From Flavobacterium sp. KJJ (GTDB taxonomy: Bacteria; Bacteroidota; Bacteroidia; Flavobacteriales; Flavobacteriaceae), in assembly GCF_000708595.2 (NCBI RefSeq), contig NZ_JARP01000002.1:310001-374000 (forward strand): 64,000 nucleotides of DNA, in the 5' to 3' direction. Positions 26,720 to 35,498 of the stretch are shown here, in pieces; the stretch's first letter is position 1, and each line of letters starts with the position of its first letter. The notes under the pieces were generated by a model, which saw nothing but the letters and a program-made list of their open reading frames with translations, had not been told where the DNA came from and searched no databases. The position numbers were made by a program, and so were the translations under genes.

Positions 26720-26799
26720 TACCCGGAGCCGGAGTCGAACCGGCACGGTTTCCCACAGGTGTTTGAGACCAGCGCGTCTACCAATTCCGCCATCCGGGC
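26720..26799 (-). tRNA. tRNA-Leu, anticodon CAA
   Basis: 80 nt on the minus strand. The acceptor stem GCCCGGA pairs with TCCGGGT, followed by discriminator A; CCA is not encoded. The D-arm is of Leu type (GGAATTGGTAGA), the T-arm is GCCGG-TTCGACT-CCGGC and a long variable arm is present, as in class II tRNAs. The anticodon loop is CTCAAAC, giving CAA, which reads UUG. The anticodon stem CTGGT/ACCTG contains one T-T mismatch. Confidence 0.93.
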
Positions 26800-26970
26800 T
26801 TAGCAGACGAAAAAATAAGTGAATAAATCAATTATTTTAACGCAATAGAATAAGTAATTATGTTGCCATAACTGTGCTTATTCCTTTAACACGGTGCAAA
26901 TGTAAAAAATTAAATTAAATGTTCTACTAAAAATACTTAAATTTTTCCTTTCAGTGTCCAATAAATTTTC

Positions 26971-26978
26971 TAAATTTG
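26971..26978 (+). promoter_or_regulatory. -7 box of prs
   Basis: TAAATTTG, full match to TAnnTTTG, 51 bp before the prs ATG. An in-frame TTG at 26976 overlaps it and so is not the start. Confidence 0.55.
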
Positions 26979-27029
26979 CAGCTCGTTAAAACGAAGCACA
27001 CACAACTAACTACAAAACAACAAATTATA

Positions 27030-27971
27030 ATGTCGCACCTAGAACCAGAAGCTAAAATTTTTGCTTGTTCACAAAGTGTTTATCTTGCAGAAAAAATTGC
27101 AGAGCAATACGGAATTCCGTTAGGAAAAGTAACGATGTCAACGTATAGTGATGGGGAATTTCAGCCATCTTACGAAGAGTCAATTAGAGGATTACGCGTT
27201 TTTATCGTGTGTTCGACTTTTCCAACTGCTGATAATTTGATGGAATTGTTACTGATGATCGATGCTGCAAAACGCGCATCTGCAAGACATATTACAGCTG
27301 TTATGCCTTATTTTGGTTGGGCAAGACAGGATAGAAAAGACAAACCAAGAGTTCCGATTGGAGCTAAATTAGTAGCTAATTTATTAGATGCTGCTGGAGC
27401 AACAAGAGTAATGACAATGGATTTGCACGCAGATCAAATTCAGGGGTTTTTCGAAAAACCAGTAGATCATTTATTTGCCTCTACAATCTTTTTACCATAC
27501 GTAGAAAGTTTAAAATTAGACAATTTAACTATTGCATCTCCGGATATGGGAGGTTCAAAAAGAGCATATGCTTACTCTAAGTTTTTAGAATCAGATGTAG
27601 TAATCTGTTACAAACAAAGAAAAGCAGCAAACGTTATCGACACTATGGAGTTAATTGGTGAAGTAAAAGGGCGTAACGTAATATTAGTAGACGACATGAT
27701 CGATACTGGAGGTACACTAGCAAAAGCTGCTGACCTAATGATCGAAAAAGGAGCATTAAGTGTTAGAGCAATTTGTACGCATGCGATTTTATCAGGTGAC
27801 GCTTACGAAAAAATTGAAAACTCAAAATTAAGTGAGTTGATTGTTACCGATTCTATTCCGTTAAAGAAAGAATCAAAGAAAATTAGAGTAGTGAGTTGTG
27901 CGCCTCTTTTTGCTGAAGTTATGCACATGGTGCACCACAACAATTCCATTAGTGGAAAATTTATAATGTAG
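27030..27971 (+). CDS. prs: Ribose-phosphate pyrophosphokinase (PRPP synthetase)
   Basis: 313 residues from the ATG at 27030, standard class I length. Motifs in order: FACSQSVYLAEKIAEQYG, YSDGEFQPSYEESIRG, DAAKRASARHITAVMPYFGW, ARQDRKDKPRVPI, MDLHADQIQGFF and the PRPP-binding NVILVDDMIDTGGTL. It makes PRPP from ribose-5-phosphate and ATP for nucleotide, His and Trp synthesis. A longer start at TTG 26976 is rejected because the promoter overlaps it. rplY follows after ~117 bp, an order seen in other Bacteroidetes. Confidence 0.97.
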   Translation: MSHLEPEAKIFACSQSVYLAEKIAEQYGIPLGKVTMSTYSDGEFQPSYEESIRGLRVFIVCSTFPTADNLMELLLMIDAAKRASARHITAVMPYFGWARQDRKDKPRVPIGAKLVANLLDAAGATRVMTMDLHADQIQGFFEKPVDHLFASTIFLPYVESLKLDNLTIASPDMGGSKRAYAYSKFLESDVVICYKQRKAANVIDTMELIGEVKGRNVILVDDMIDTGGTLAKAADLMIEKGALSVRAICTHAILSGDAYEKIENSKLSELIVTDSIPLKKESKKIRVVSCAPLFAEVMHMVHHNNSISGKFIM

Positions 27972-27974
27972 AAA

Positions 27975-28039
27975 GCAATATGCTTAGGCTTTAGGCCGTA
28001 AGCTTTGTTACTCATTTTAAAAAGCCTTAAGCGTATTGC
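27975..28039. repeat. Inverted repeat between prs and rplY
   Basis: GCAATATGCTTAGGCTT (27975-27991) pairs with AAGCCTTAAGCGTATTGC (28022-28039) with one bulge and one mismatch. It has no T-run after it, so it is a flavobacterial palindromic repeat rather than a clear terminator. Confidence 0.5.
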
Positions 28040-28088
28040 TTAAAGCTTAGCCAATAAGAATATTTATTAATAACTATATTTTTTTACA

Positions 28089-28700
28089 ATGAAATCGATT
28101 ACAATTAAAGGATCAGAAAGAGAAAGCGTGGGCAAAGTGTCAACTAAAGCCTTACGTAATGCTGGAGCGGTTCCTTGCGTGTTATACGGAGGAAATCAGG
28201 CAGTACATTTCTCAGCGGACGCTGCGGCATTCAAAAACTTGGTTTACACTCCAAACGCTCACACAGTTGTGATCGAACTTGGAAAAGGAAAATCATTCAA
28301 CGCAATTTTACAAGATATTCAGGTTCACCCTGTATCTGACAAAATCTTACACATTGACTTCTTTCAATTATTTGATGACAAAGAAATCACTATGGAAGTT
28401 CCTGTAAAAGTTGTTGGTACATCTAAAGGTGTTCTTGCAGGTGGTGTTTTACGTTTGAACACTCGTAAATTAAAAGTAAAAGCTTTACCTAAAGATCTTC
28501 CTGATTTTGTTGAAGCTGATATTACTCCACTTGAAATGGGTAACAAATTATATGTTACTAAAGTTGGTGCTCCAGAATACAAAGTTATGCACCCAGACAA
28601 CACTGTTGTTGCTCAAGTAAGAATTTCTCGTGCTGCTATGAAAGCTGCTCAAGAAGCTGCAAAAGCTGCAAAAGCTCCTGCAAAAGGAAAGAAAAAATAA
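28089..28700 (+). CDS. rplY: 50S ribosomal protein bL25 (CTC form)
   Basis: 203 residues: the long CTC type with an N-terminal 5S-rRNA-binding L25 domain ([48 protein letters not shown]) and a C-terminal beta domain ([19 protein letters not shown]). The tail is an Ala/Lys run ([14 protein letters not shown]), usual in Bacteroidetes. It binds 5S rRNA in the large subunit. Followed by an intrinsic terminator. Confidence 0.96.
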   Translation: MKSITIKGSERESVGKVSTKALRNAGAVPCVLYGGNQAVHFSADAAAFKNLVYTPNAHTVVIELGKGKSFNAILQDIQVHPVSDKILHIDFFQLFDDKEITMEVPVKVVGTSKGVLAGGVLRLNTRKLKVKALPKDLPDFVEADITPLEMGNKLYVTKVGAPEYKVMHPDNTVVAQVRISRAAMKAAQEAAKAAKAPAKGKKK

Positions 28701-28717
28701 TTTTTTCAACTCAATAC

Positions 28718-28753
28718 AAAAAGCATCAGTTGCAAAACTGGTGCTTTTTTTTT
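28718..28753 (+). terminator. rplY terminator
   Basis: AAAAGCATCAGTT and AACTGGTGCTTTT pair around a short loop with one G-T pair, followed by a run of nine or more T, 18 bp after the rplY stop. Confidence 0.85.
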
Positions 28754-28890
28754 GTCTTTATTTTTTTTGAAGTTGCTTAGATGCTAAGTTTCTGGTTTTA
28801 AAAGAGGCTAGAGAATAAAATTGCGGAAGATGGATAATCTTCATAATGCTTTAGTGAATTTTGCGTAATTGTGTGCTTGTGTATTCATAA

Positions 28891-28923
28891 AAAAATCCGA
28901 TTACATGACGCAATCGGATTTTT
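28891..28923 (-). terminator. Terminator of the collagen-like gene
   Basis: AAAAATCCGATT and AATCGGATTTTT pair across a 9-nt loop. On the minus strand it lies about 35 bp after the stop of the collagen-like gene and ends in a T-run; it may also stop read-through from rplY. The ~200 bp between rplY and this gene hold nothing else except a GCTTAGATGCTAAG repeat near 28777. Confidence 0.8.
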
Positions 28924-28957
28924 ACTTTTAATTATTTCTTTTTAGAATATAATCTTA

Positions 28958-31225
28958 TTATTTTTTACTAGACAATTGTTTTACCAAAGCTTTTAGCTCC
29001 TCTATCTGAGTTTGCTGTTCTTTAATGGCATTAATTAAAACCGGAACCATTTCAGCGTAGTTAACGCCCAGTGTTTTATTGGCATCATTTGCCACATCGA
29101 CTACTTCAGGTAAAATGGTTTGTACTTGTTGTGCAGATACTCCAATTTTTACTTTTCCAGTATTGTCTTCTTTCCAGTTATAAGAAATAGGATCAATTTT
29201 AAGAACATCAGCTAAACCATATTTAAGTGGTATAATATTCTTCTTCAAACGAATGTCTGATGTTTGAATCGTACCATCAACAGCGTAGACAGTTCCCCAT
29301 CTTTTACTTAAAGAACCTAAGTTTTGAGTAGTTGTTCTTGGAATAATATTACCAGTTTGATCAATTATTACTTGATCAGAGATTCCTGATGTGCTGAATC
29401 TAATATCGCTCAAAGCAGTAGTTCCGTCACCTTTATAATAACTAGTAATTGCTGAAAAGAAAGTCAGGGCACTTGTACTAGTTTTTCCTCTCATACTTAT
29501 AGAGCCCAATAAATCACCAGCTACTAAATTATCTGCAGCTGCTACATTACCTCTTTGTCTATCAAATAGAAGAGAAGGAGCAGCAGCACTTGGTTTGTCA
29601 TCATAACTAGTTATTCGCAGAATACTTCTGTTATCAAGATCTGATCCGTCTTTTAGTATGTGTAATGGTGCTTGTGGATTAATTGTATTTATACCAAGAA
29701 AACCATAAGTCGTCAACCTCATTTTTTCAGTATTGTTGGTAATAAACGGAAGGTCAAAAGCAGATTTTGTACCAAATGATCTAATTCTGTCAACACCATC
29801 TTGATCACCATTACCGTCTAATAACCATGGCATATCTGACCATTCAATTATTCCAGATTTATTTGTAGTAAGCATTCCGGGTGCGTTTACTGCAGGAACC
29901 ATGTTTATTTGAGTATCTACAAGTGTTGCCCCAGTTCCTCCTGAGATAATTTTAAATACTTTTCCGCCATTATCAGGTGTTGTAGTAGTAAGATCTTTTT
30001 TTATAACATCAACAATAATATTTGCATCTAACACTTTACCGTTTCCTGTTACTGTTATAGAAGGACTACCAGCAATTAAATCTCCCTTAATTATGGTTTG
30101 CGGAGTAGAATCACCTTTGGGACCAGGTACTCCTTGTGGGCCTTCTGGTCCTTGTGGACCAGTTGATCCAATTGGTCCTTGTGAACCCGTTGGTCCGGTT
30201 GGCCCTATTGGGCCCTGTGGTCCTGTTGGGCCAGGTGCGCCTGTCGTTCCTGTCAAACCTTGAGGTCCTGTTGCTCCTGTTAGTCCAATTGGTCCCTGAC
30301 CTCCGGTCGGCCCAGTTGGTCCTATTGGCCCTTGTAATCCTGTTGAACCAGTAGCTCCAGTTAATCCTTGTGGTCCTTGTGGCCCTGCTGGACCAGTTAA
30401 ACCTATTGGCCCCTGAGGCCCAGTTGGTCCAATTGGTCCTTGTAATCCTGTTGAGCCAGTAGCTCCAGTTAACCCTTGTGGTCCTTGTGGCCCTGCTGGC
30501 CCAGTTAACCCTATTGGACCCTGAGGTCCAGTTGGCCCTAATGGTCCTTGTAAACCTGTTGAGCCAGTAGCTCCAGTTAATCCTATAGGTCCTTGTGGTC
30601 CTGCTGGTCCAGTTAAACCAATTGGGCCATCAATTCCTTGTGGTCCTGCTGGTCCAGTTAGTCCAATTGGTCCCTGCGCTCCAGTTTCACCGGTTAACCC
30701 TATTTCTCCTTGTGGCCCTGTTGCACCAGTAGCTCCAGTTGCACCCTGTATTCCTGGCAATCCATCTTTTCCATCCTTACCATTTATGGGTGTCCAAGTA
30801 CCATCTGAATTTTGTACATAAACAATCTCGGCTGTTTTGTCCGTATAAATGTTAATATCTTTGCCTGGGTAACCTGGCTCTCCTTTATCACCAGGAATTC
30901 CATTGCCTTCTGCTGTTCCTATACCTGATCCTTCTCCAGAAACTGCAATTCTATACCATTTATCAACATACCAATAGTAGTAGCCAGGAATAATATCTGA
31001 AATGGTTTCTGTATTAAAAACCAGCAAGCTGTTTACATTTCCATTTGTAATTGTTGTAGCATCTGTGCTTCCTGTTAAAGAAACTCTTGGAATTAATATT
31101 CCCTTATCTAAAGCAACAACTTCTAATTGTGTCGAAGCATTTGGCTTAAGTGTGCCTATGCCTACTTGCGAATAAGCTCCGTAACTGGCTAATACAAAAA
31201 GTAATGGAAGTAATTTATTTTTCAT
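28958..31225 (-). CDS. Secreted collagen-like repeat protein with C-terminal S74 chaperone domain
   Basis: 755 residues. Signal peptide ([20 protein letters not shown]) and a ~90-residue N-terminal region typical of flavobacterial surface proteins ([20 protein letters not shown]). Residues ~149-373 are almost unbroken Gly-X-Y triplets, many GPT, GPQ, GLT and GAT, predicted to form a collagen-type triple helix. A beta-rich stalk follows, then a Peptidase_S74 (intramolecular chaperone) domain from about residue 650 ([47 protein letters not shown]) ending in a coiled coil. S74 domains trimerise and often self-cleave. It is probably a trimeric surface fibre. No phage genes and no recognisable sorting domain were seen. 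Confidence 0.85.
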   Translation of the reverse strand: MKNKLLPLLFVLASYGAYSQVGIGTLKPNASTQLEVVALDKGILIPRVSLTGSTDATTITNGNVNSLLVFNTETISDIIPGYYYWYVDKWYRIAVSGEGSGIGTAEGNGIPGDKGEPGYPGKDINIYTDKTAEIVYVQNSDGTWTPINGKDGKDGLPGIQGATGATGATGPQGEIGLTGETGAQGPIGLTGPAGPQGIDGPIGLTGPAGPQGPIGLTGATGSTGLQGPLGPTGPQGPIGLTGPAGPQGPQGLTGATGSTGLQGPIGPTGPQGPIGLTGPAGPQGPQGLTGATGSTGLQGPIGPTGPTGGQGPIGLTGATGPQGLTGTTGAPGPTGPQGPIGPTGPTGSQGPIGSTGPQGPEGPQGVPGPKGDSTPQTIIKGDLIAGSPSITVTGNGKVLDANIIVDVIKKDLTTTTPDNGGKVFKIISGGTGATLVDTQINMVPAVNAPGMLTTNKSGIIEWSDMPWLLDGNGDQDGVDRIRSFGTKSAFDLPFITNNTEKMRLTTYGFLGINTINPQAPLHILKDGSDLDNRSILRITSYDDKPSAAAPSLLFDRQRGNVAAADNLVAGDLLGSISMRGKTSTSALTFFSAITSYYKGDGTTALSDIRFSTSGISDQVIIDQTGNIIPRTTTQNLGSLSKRWGTVYAVDGTIQTSDIRLKKNIIPLKYGLADVLKIDPISYNWKEDNTGKVKIGVSAQQVQTILPEVVDVANDANKTLGVNYAEMVPVLINAIKEQQTQIEELKALVKQLSSKK
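30105..30781 (-). repeat. Collagen-type tandem repeats inside the S74 gene
   Basis: This stretch encodes the Gly-X-Y block. A 36-residue (108-bp) higher-order unit, beginning [14 protein letters not shown] and containing [17 protein letters not shown], repeats about three times with high DNA identity (roughly 30310-30640). Copy number can change by slippage or recombination. Confidence 0.85.
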
Positions 31226-31452
31226 AGTATATTCTTTATTTATGGGCGATTCAAATATTTAATTAACCCTTTTTTGAATTAGCAAATTTCTTTTTAAGTC
31301 TTGTTGTGTTTTGCCTCTATAGGTTTTTCTTTTTATAGATTAAGGTATTTTTGTAGGTTTTTACTTTTAAAAACACAATTAGGTATTTAGCAATTTTTCT
31401 AGAAACTTAGCAGAAAATCATTAACGTAAAGAGTTAATTTCCGAATTAAGTT

Positions 31453-31460
31453 TATTTTTG
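31453..31460 (+). promoter_or_regulatory. -7 box of pth
   Basis: TATTTTTG, full match to TAnnTTTG. The transcription start would be near 31465, which argues against the ATG at 31465 as the pth start. Confidence 0.5.
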
Positions 31461-31524
31461 CATTATGATAAAATGGATAACAAAACTGTTTTCATCAACA
31501 CAAAAAGAAGAGAACATAGACAAT

Positions 31525-32091
31525 ATGAAAAAATATTTGATAGTAGGATTAGGTAATATTGGCGCTGAATACGTAAATACAAGACATAATATAGGTTTTA
31601 AGGTTCTTGATTTTTTAGCTAAAAAAGAAAGTCTTTCATTCGAAACGGCAAAGCTTGGTGCTTTAGCTGAATATAAATTTAAAGGAAGGACCTTTTTTCT
31701 TTTAAAGCCAAATACTTATATGAATCTGAGCGGAAAAGCAGTGAAATATTGGATGGATAAAGAAAATATTCCCTTAGAAAATATTCTAGTAATTACAGAT
31801 GATTTAAACTTGTCATTCGGAACAATCAGAATCAGGCCAAAAGGAAGCGACGGAGGTCACAACGGATTGAAAAATATTAATCTGGTTTTAAATACGCAGG
31901 AATACACTCGTTTTAGGTTTGGTATCAGTGATCAGTTTAAAAAAGGACAGCAAGTAGATTATGTTTTAGGCGATTGGGATGAAGAAGAAAAATCAAAATT
32001 GCAGGAACGTTTGGAGGTTGCATGTGAAATTATAAAATCTTTTGGAACAGCCGGATTAGAAAATACGATGACTACTTTTAACGGAAAATAA
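31525..32091 (+). CDS. pth: Peptidyl-tRNA hydrolase
   Basis: 188 residues from the ATG at 31525, close to the usual ~190. Motifs: MKKYLIVGLGNIGAEYVNTR with Asn11, catalytic His21 in NTRHNIGF, KPNTYMNLSGKAV (Asn), ITDDLNLSFGTIRIRPKGS (Asp) and GGHNGLKNI. It frees tRNA from peptidyl-tRNA dropped by ribosomes. An in-frame ATG at 31465 would add 20 residues (MIKWITKLFSS...), but it coincides with the predicted transcription start. If the promoter call is wrong the longer form is possible. Confidence 0.93.
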   Translation: MKKYLIVGLGNIGAEYVNTRHNIGFKVLDFLAKKESLSFETAKLGALAEYKFKGRTFFLLKPNTYMNLSGKAVKYWMDKENIPLENILVITDDLNLSFGTIRIRPKGSDGGHNGLKNINLVLNTQEYTRFRFGISDQFKKGQQVDYVLGDWDEEEKSKLQERLEVACEIIKSFGTAGLENTMTTFNGK

Positions 32092-32186
32092 AGATTTACA
32101 AGTATTTAAGTCTTAAAAAATCAAATTATCAATTAATTAAATTGAATAATAACGAAATACTATTTTCTATTCCAAAGTTAAATGTT

Positions 32187-32194
32187 TAAATTTG
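32187..32194 (+). promoter_or_regulatory. -7 box of sodB
   Basis: TAAATTTG, full match to TAnnTTTG, 35 bp before the sodB ATG. Confidence 0.5.
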
Positions 32195-32229
32195 GAATAA
32201 ATTATTATAAACCATAAAATCATAATATC

Positions 32230-32841
32230 ATGGCTTTTGAATTACCACAATTACCTTATGCATATGATGCATTAGAACCACATATTGATGCTCGTACAAT
32301 GGAAATTCACCATTCAAAACATCATAATGCCTATACAACAAACTTGAATGCAGCTATTGCTGGAACAGATTTGGAAGGAAAAACAATTGAAAATATTTTA
32401 ATCAACTTAGATAAATCAAACGCTGCAGTTCGTAACAATGGTGGAGGATTTTACAACCACAATTTATTTTGGACTGTAATGGCTCCGAACGGCGGTGGAT
32501 TGCCAACAGGTGATTTATTAGCAGCTATTGAGTCTTCTTTTGGGTCATTTGAAGAATTTAAAGCAAAATTTGCTAAAGCTGGTGCAACACAATTTGGTTC
32601 AGGATGGGCTTGGTTAACAGTTCAAAAAGGAGGAAAATTAGAAGTTGTAGGTACTCCAAATCAAGATAATCCATTAATGCCGGAAGTTGCTGGCAACGGT
32701 GGAACTCCAATCTTAGGAATGGATGTTTGGGAGCATGCTTACTACTTAAACTACCAAAACAGAAGACCAGATTATATTGAAGCTTTTTTTAATGTAATTA
32801 ATTGGACAGAAGTTGCTAGAAGATTTGCTTTAGACAAATAG
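32230..32841 (+). CDS. sodB: Superoxide dismutase, Fe/Mn family
   Basis: 203 residues, standard length. The metal ligands are visible: His27 ([12 protein letters not shown]), His77 ([10 protein letters not shown]), Asp165 and His169 ([20 protein letters not shown]). No signal peptide, so cytoplasmic. It converts superoxide to oxygen and hydrogen peroxide. Fe versus Mn preference cannot be settled by eye; the symbol follows the common Bacteroidetes naming. It has its own promoter and terminator. Confidence 0.95.
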   Translation: MAFELPQLPYAYDALEPHIDARTMEIHHSKHHNAYTTNLNAAIAGTDLEGKTIENILINLDKSNAAVRNNGGGFYNHNLFWTVMAPNGGGLPTGDLLAAIESSFGSFEEFKAKFAKAGATQFGSGWAWLTVQKGGKLEVVGTPNQDNPLMPEVAGNGGTPILGMDVWEHAYYLNYQNRRPDYIEAFFNVINWTEVARRFALDK

Positions 32842-32865
32842 TCTATTCAAAGAAAATAGAATATA

Positions 32866-32906
32866 GAAAAAAGACGGATGATCGAAAGATTATCCGTCTT
32901 TTTTTG
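32866..32906. terminator. sodB terminator
   Basis: AAGACGGAT (32871-32879) pairs with ATCCGTCTT (32892-32900), preceded by an A-run and followed by a T-run, so it can act in both directions. On the minus strand it also closes the small-RNA array. Confidence 0.85.
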
Positions 32907-32983
32907 TCTATATTTTTTTATTTCTCTTTAGTCTATTTCTGTAATCTATATTCTCATATCTTTTTTTCTCTTCTAAAAAAAAT

Positions 32984-33054
32984 AAAAAAGGTGGAATTTC
33001 TTCCACCCTTTTTGCCCCAAATCTACCATAAACTTAACCTACTATGTTATGGTT
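32984..33054 (-). ncRNA. Candidate small RNA, copy 1
   Basis: 71-nt unit read on the minus strand. A 5' stem ACCATAA/TTATGGT encloses a loop with GTAGGTTAA. A linker with TTTGGGGCAAAAA follows, then the hairpin GGTGGAA-GAAA-TTCCACC and six T. The GAAA loop exists only on the minus strand, which fixes the direction. The -7-like box TACATTTA lies at 33058-33065, and a second perfect box (TATATTTG) at 33106-33113 would give a ~117-nt form. One base shorter in the loop than copies 2 and 3. Confidence 0.6.
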
Positions 33055-33057
33055 CAG

Positions 33058-33065
33058 TAAATGTA
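33058..33065 (-). promoter_or_regulatory. -7-like box of small RNA copy 1
   Basis: TACATTTA on the minus strand, one base from TAnnTTTG, at the same offset from the conserved RNA start as in copies 2 (33240-33247) and 3 (33425-33432). Confidence 0.4.
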
Positions 33066-33164
33066 TGACAGCTATTTCTATGAAAAAAACTTTTTAGATG
33101 AATGGCAAATATATCCGATTAAGTATCAGTAATCTTTTAAATGAATAGCTGAGTTTATTCCAAT

Positions 33165-33236
33165 AAAAAAGGTGGAATTTCTTCCACCCTTTTTGCCCCA
33201 AATCTACCATAAACTTAACCTACTAATGTTATGGTT
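33165..33236 (-). ncRNA. Candidate small RNA, copy 2
   Basis: 72-nt unit identical to copy 3 over its whole length and to copy 1 except for one loop base. Shares an upstream block of about 55 bp with copy 1 (TTCAGTAAATGTATG... to GATGAATGGCAAAT on the plus strand), so these two copies arose by a duplication with a 181-bp period. -7-like box TACATTTA at 33240-33247. Confidence 0.6.
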
Positions 33237-33349
33237 CAGTAAATGTATGGCAGCTATTTTTATGAAAAAAACTTTTTAGATGAATGGCAAATAAATCCGA
33301 CAAAATGAGGATAATGATTTAGAATTGAAATACTTGAGTTTATTCCAAT

Positions 33350-33421
33350 AAAAAAGGTGGAATTTCTTCCACCCTTTTTGCCCCAAATCTACCATAAACT
33401 TAACCTACTAATGTTATGGTT
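33350..33421 (-). ncRNA. Candidate small RNA, copy 3 (best promoter)
   Basis: 72-nt unit with the same two hairpins. Its upstream DNA differs from the other copies, yet similarity stops exactly at the predicted RNA start. Its promoter is the best of the three: TTTG at 33453-33456, a 20-bp spacer and TACTTTTG at 33425-33432 on the minus strand. It is the first copy in the reading direction, about 100 bp after the amidophosphoribosyltransferase gene end. Confidence 0.65.
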
Positions 33422-33424
33422 TCC

Positions 33425-33456
33425 CAAAAGTATTATAGCTTTTCATTTTTACCAAA
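33425..33456 (-). promoter_or_regulatory. Predicted promoter of small RNA copy 3
   Basis: -33 TTTG (33453-33456), 20-bp spacer, -7 TACTTTTG (33425-33432). Full match to both Bacteroidetes boxes. Transcription would start near 33420, at the edge of the sequence shared by all three copies. Confidence 0.5.
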
Positions 33457-33520
33457 CAAACAGGATGAACGGCAAAAAAAACCGATGAAATGCACAAATT
33501 AACCTTTTGTTAGTATTTTA

Positions 33521-35419
33521 TTAATACGCTCGAGCGTCTTTTCCTTCATAAAAATTCATAAATGCTCTGTTTACAACTCGATTTCCACCCGGAGTTGGAT
33601 AGTCTCCTGTAAAGTACCAATCACCTAAATTTTTAGGACATGCAATATGTAAATCTTCTACCTTTTGGAAAATGATTTTTACTTCGGCATTGATTTCTGG
33701 AGAGCTTAACATTTCAGCAATTTTATCTGAAATCTCCTCAGGCGTAAACTGATCATAAATTGCTGTAACATAATTTACGACATCGCTGTCTACATAATTT
33801 TCCTGTGCTTTGCATTTTGCGTAAACTTCGTCTACTATATGGTATAAGTTTCTTTCTTTTAATAAAGCCAATGCTGCTCTAAAAGCAACAAGACCTTCTA
33901 ATTTCGCCATGTCAATTCCGTAACAATCAGGATAGCGAATTTGCGGTGCCGAAGAAACAATTACGATGCGTTTTGGTTTTAAACGATCCATCATCTTAAT
34001 GATACTCATTTTTAGAGTAGTACCACGAACAATACTATCGTCAATAATAACTAAATTATCGGTTGGTTTAATAACTCCGTACGTTACATCATAAACGTGA
34101 GCCACTAGATCATCACGGCTGCTGTCTTCCGTAATAAACGTTCTAAGTTTAGCATCTTTAATAGCAACTTTCTCTGTGCGGATTTTTACCGCCAATAATT
34201 CTTGTAATGTTTCAGCAGTAAGTGTGCTTCTATTTTCTAGGATATAATTGTTTTTTCTTTGATTTAGGAAATCTTGGGCTGCTTCGACTAAACCATAAAA
34301 TGAAGTTTCAGCCGTGTTCGGGATATAAGAAAAAACAGTGTTGTCTGTATCACTGTCAATTGATTCAAGAACGGCAGGCAAAATTAATTTTCCTAAATTT
34401 TTACGTTCTTGATAAATTTCAGCATCACTTCCTCTTGAGAAATAAATTCTTTCAAAAGAACAAGCTTTCTTCACAGTTGGCTCCAATATTTGTTCCATCG
34501 AAACCTTACCGCTTTTCTTAATGATCAACGCATTTCCTGGTTCGATTTCCTGCACGCTTTCAAAAGGTACGTTAAATACAGTTTGAATAACAGGTCTTTC
34601 TGAAGCCACAACAACTACTTCGTCATCTTGGTAGAAATAAGCCGGACGAATTCCTGCAGGATCTCTAAAAACGAAAGCATCACCATGACCTAACAATCCG
34701 GCCATTGCGTAACCTCCATCTAAATTTTTGGCAGAACGTGCTAATATTTTCGCAATATCCAATCGGTCTGCAATTACAGGAGAAGCTTCTCTTTTTGAGT
34801 AACCTTCTGTCTTGCAATCTTGGTATAATTGCATTACTTCTTTGTCTAAGAAATGACCAATTTTTTCCATTACCGTAACAGTGTCAGCCATTTCTTTTGG
34901 ATGCTGTCCTAATTCAACTAAATTTTCGAAAAGCTCTTTAACATTTGTCATGTTAAAGTTTCCAGCTAAAATCAAATTACGATGCATCCAGTTGCTTTGA
35001 CGTAAAAATGGATGTACACTTTCGATGCTGTTTTTTCCAAAAGTTCCGTAACGAACGTGTCCTAAAAACAATTCGCCAACATATGGAATTTCTGATTTTA
35101 TTTTATTTACATCATCAGCAATTTCTGGCTTTGAAGTCAACTCTTCATTGATACGATCATTGATTTGTTTAAAAACATCCTGAATTGGCTGTGCGTGATT
35201 CGAACGAACTCTGCTGATATAGCGTTGTCCTGGCTCAACATCTAGTTTGATGCTTGCAAATCCGGCGCCATCTTGACCGCGGTTGTGCTGTTTTTCCATC
35301 ATAAGATACATTTTTTGTATCCCGTAAAATGCAGTTCCGTATTTTTCTTTGTAATATTCAAGCGGTTTAAGAAGTCTAACTAAGGCTATACCACATTCGT
35401 GTTTTAAAGCGTCGCTCAT
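33521..35419 (-). CDS. purF: Amidophosphoribosyltransferase-like protein (class II glutamine amidotransferase)
   Basis: 632 residues, longer than the ~480-500 of standard PurF. N-terminal Ntn glutaminase domain: Cys9 in KHECGIALVR would become the nucleophile after removal of a short propeptide; QHNRGQDGAGFAS and GHVRYGTFG follow. The C-terminal phosphoribosyltransferase domain has NLVIIDDSIVRGTTLKMSII, the PRPP loop. The standard reaction is PRPP plus glutamine to phosphoribosylamine, step one of purine synthesis. The extra length lies partly in the middle (DFLNQRKNNYILENRS) and at the end. A shorter, canonical PurF may exist elsewhere, so the exact role is less certain than the family. Confidence 0.85.
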   Translation of the reverse strand: MSDALKHECGIALVRLLKPLEYYKEKYGTAFYGIQKMYLMMEKQHNRGQDGAGFASIKLDVEPGQRYISRVRSNHAQPIQDVFKQINDRINEELTSKPEIADDVNKIKSEIPYVGELFLGHVRYGTFGKNSIESVHPFLRQSNWMHRNLILAGNFNMTNVKELFENLVELGQHPKEMADTVTVMEKIGHFLDKEVMQLYQDCKTEGYSKREASPVIADRLDIAKILARSAKNLDGGYAMAGLLGHGDAFVFRDPAGIRPAYFYQDDEVVVVASERPVIQTVFNVPFESVQEIEPGNALIIKKSGKVSMEQILEPTVKKACSFERIYFSRGSDAEIYQERKNLGKLILPAVLESIDSDTDNTVFSYIPNTAETSFYGLVEAAQDFLNQRKNNYILENRSTLTAETLQELLAVKIRTEKVAIKDAKLRTFITEDSSRDDLVAHVYDVTYGVIKPTDNLVIIDDSIVRGTTLKMSIIKMMDRLKPKRIVIVSSAPQIRYPDCYGIDMAKLEGLVAFRAALALLKERNLYHIVDEVYAKCKAQENYVDSDVVNYVTAIYDQFTPEEISDKIAEMLSSPEINAEVKIIFQKVEDLHIACPKNLGDWYFTGDYPTPGGNRVVNRAFMNFYEGKDARAY

Positions 35420-35465
35420 TGTTTTTGTATTTTGTGTTGTTGTAAGTTGTGTGTATTAACGTAAT

Positions 35466-35493
35466 AAAAAAGCCCCGTTTTATCGAGGCTTTT
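35466..35493 (-). terminator. Terminator after the PfkB kinase gene
   Basis: On the minus strand AAAAGCCTCG, a loop and CGGGGCTTTTTT, 6 bp after the kinase stop and before the amidophosphoribosyltransferase ATG. No clear promoter follows it, so some read-through may feed the next gene. Confidence 0.75.
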
Positions 35494-35498
35494 GGGCA

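Noticed and set aside
30105..30781. The collagen-type DNA repeats as a CRISPR or satellite array
   Set aside because: They are in frame inside one long coding sequence and encode Gly-X-Y triplets. Open frames on the plus strand here are by-products of the same repeats.
28958..31225. S74 domain as evidence of a prophage tail fibre
   Set aside because: The protein has a signal peptide, and no phage structural, integrase or lysis genes lie nearby; neighbours are housekeeping genes.
32981..33421. The three evenly spaced repeats as a CRISPR array
   Set aside because: Period of 181-185 bp, units of ~72 bp with promoter and terminator features, and partly conserved spacers do not fit CRISPR; no cas genes are present.
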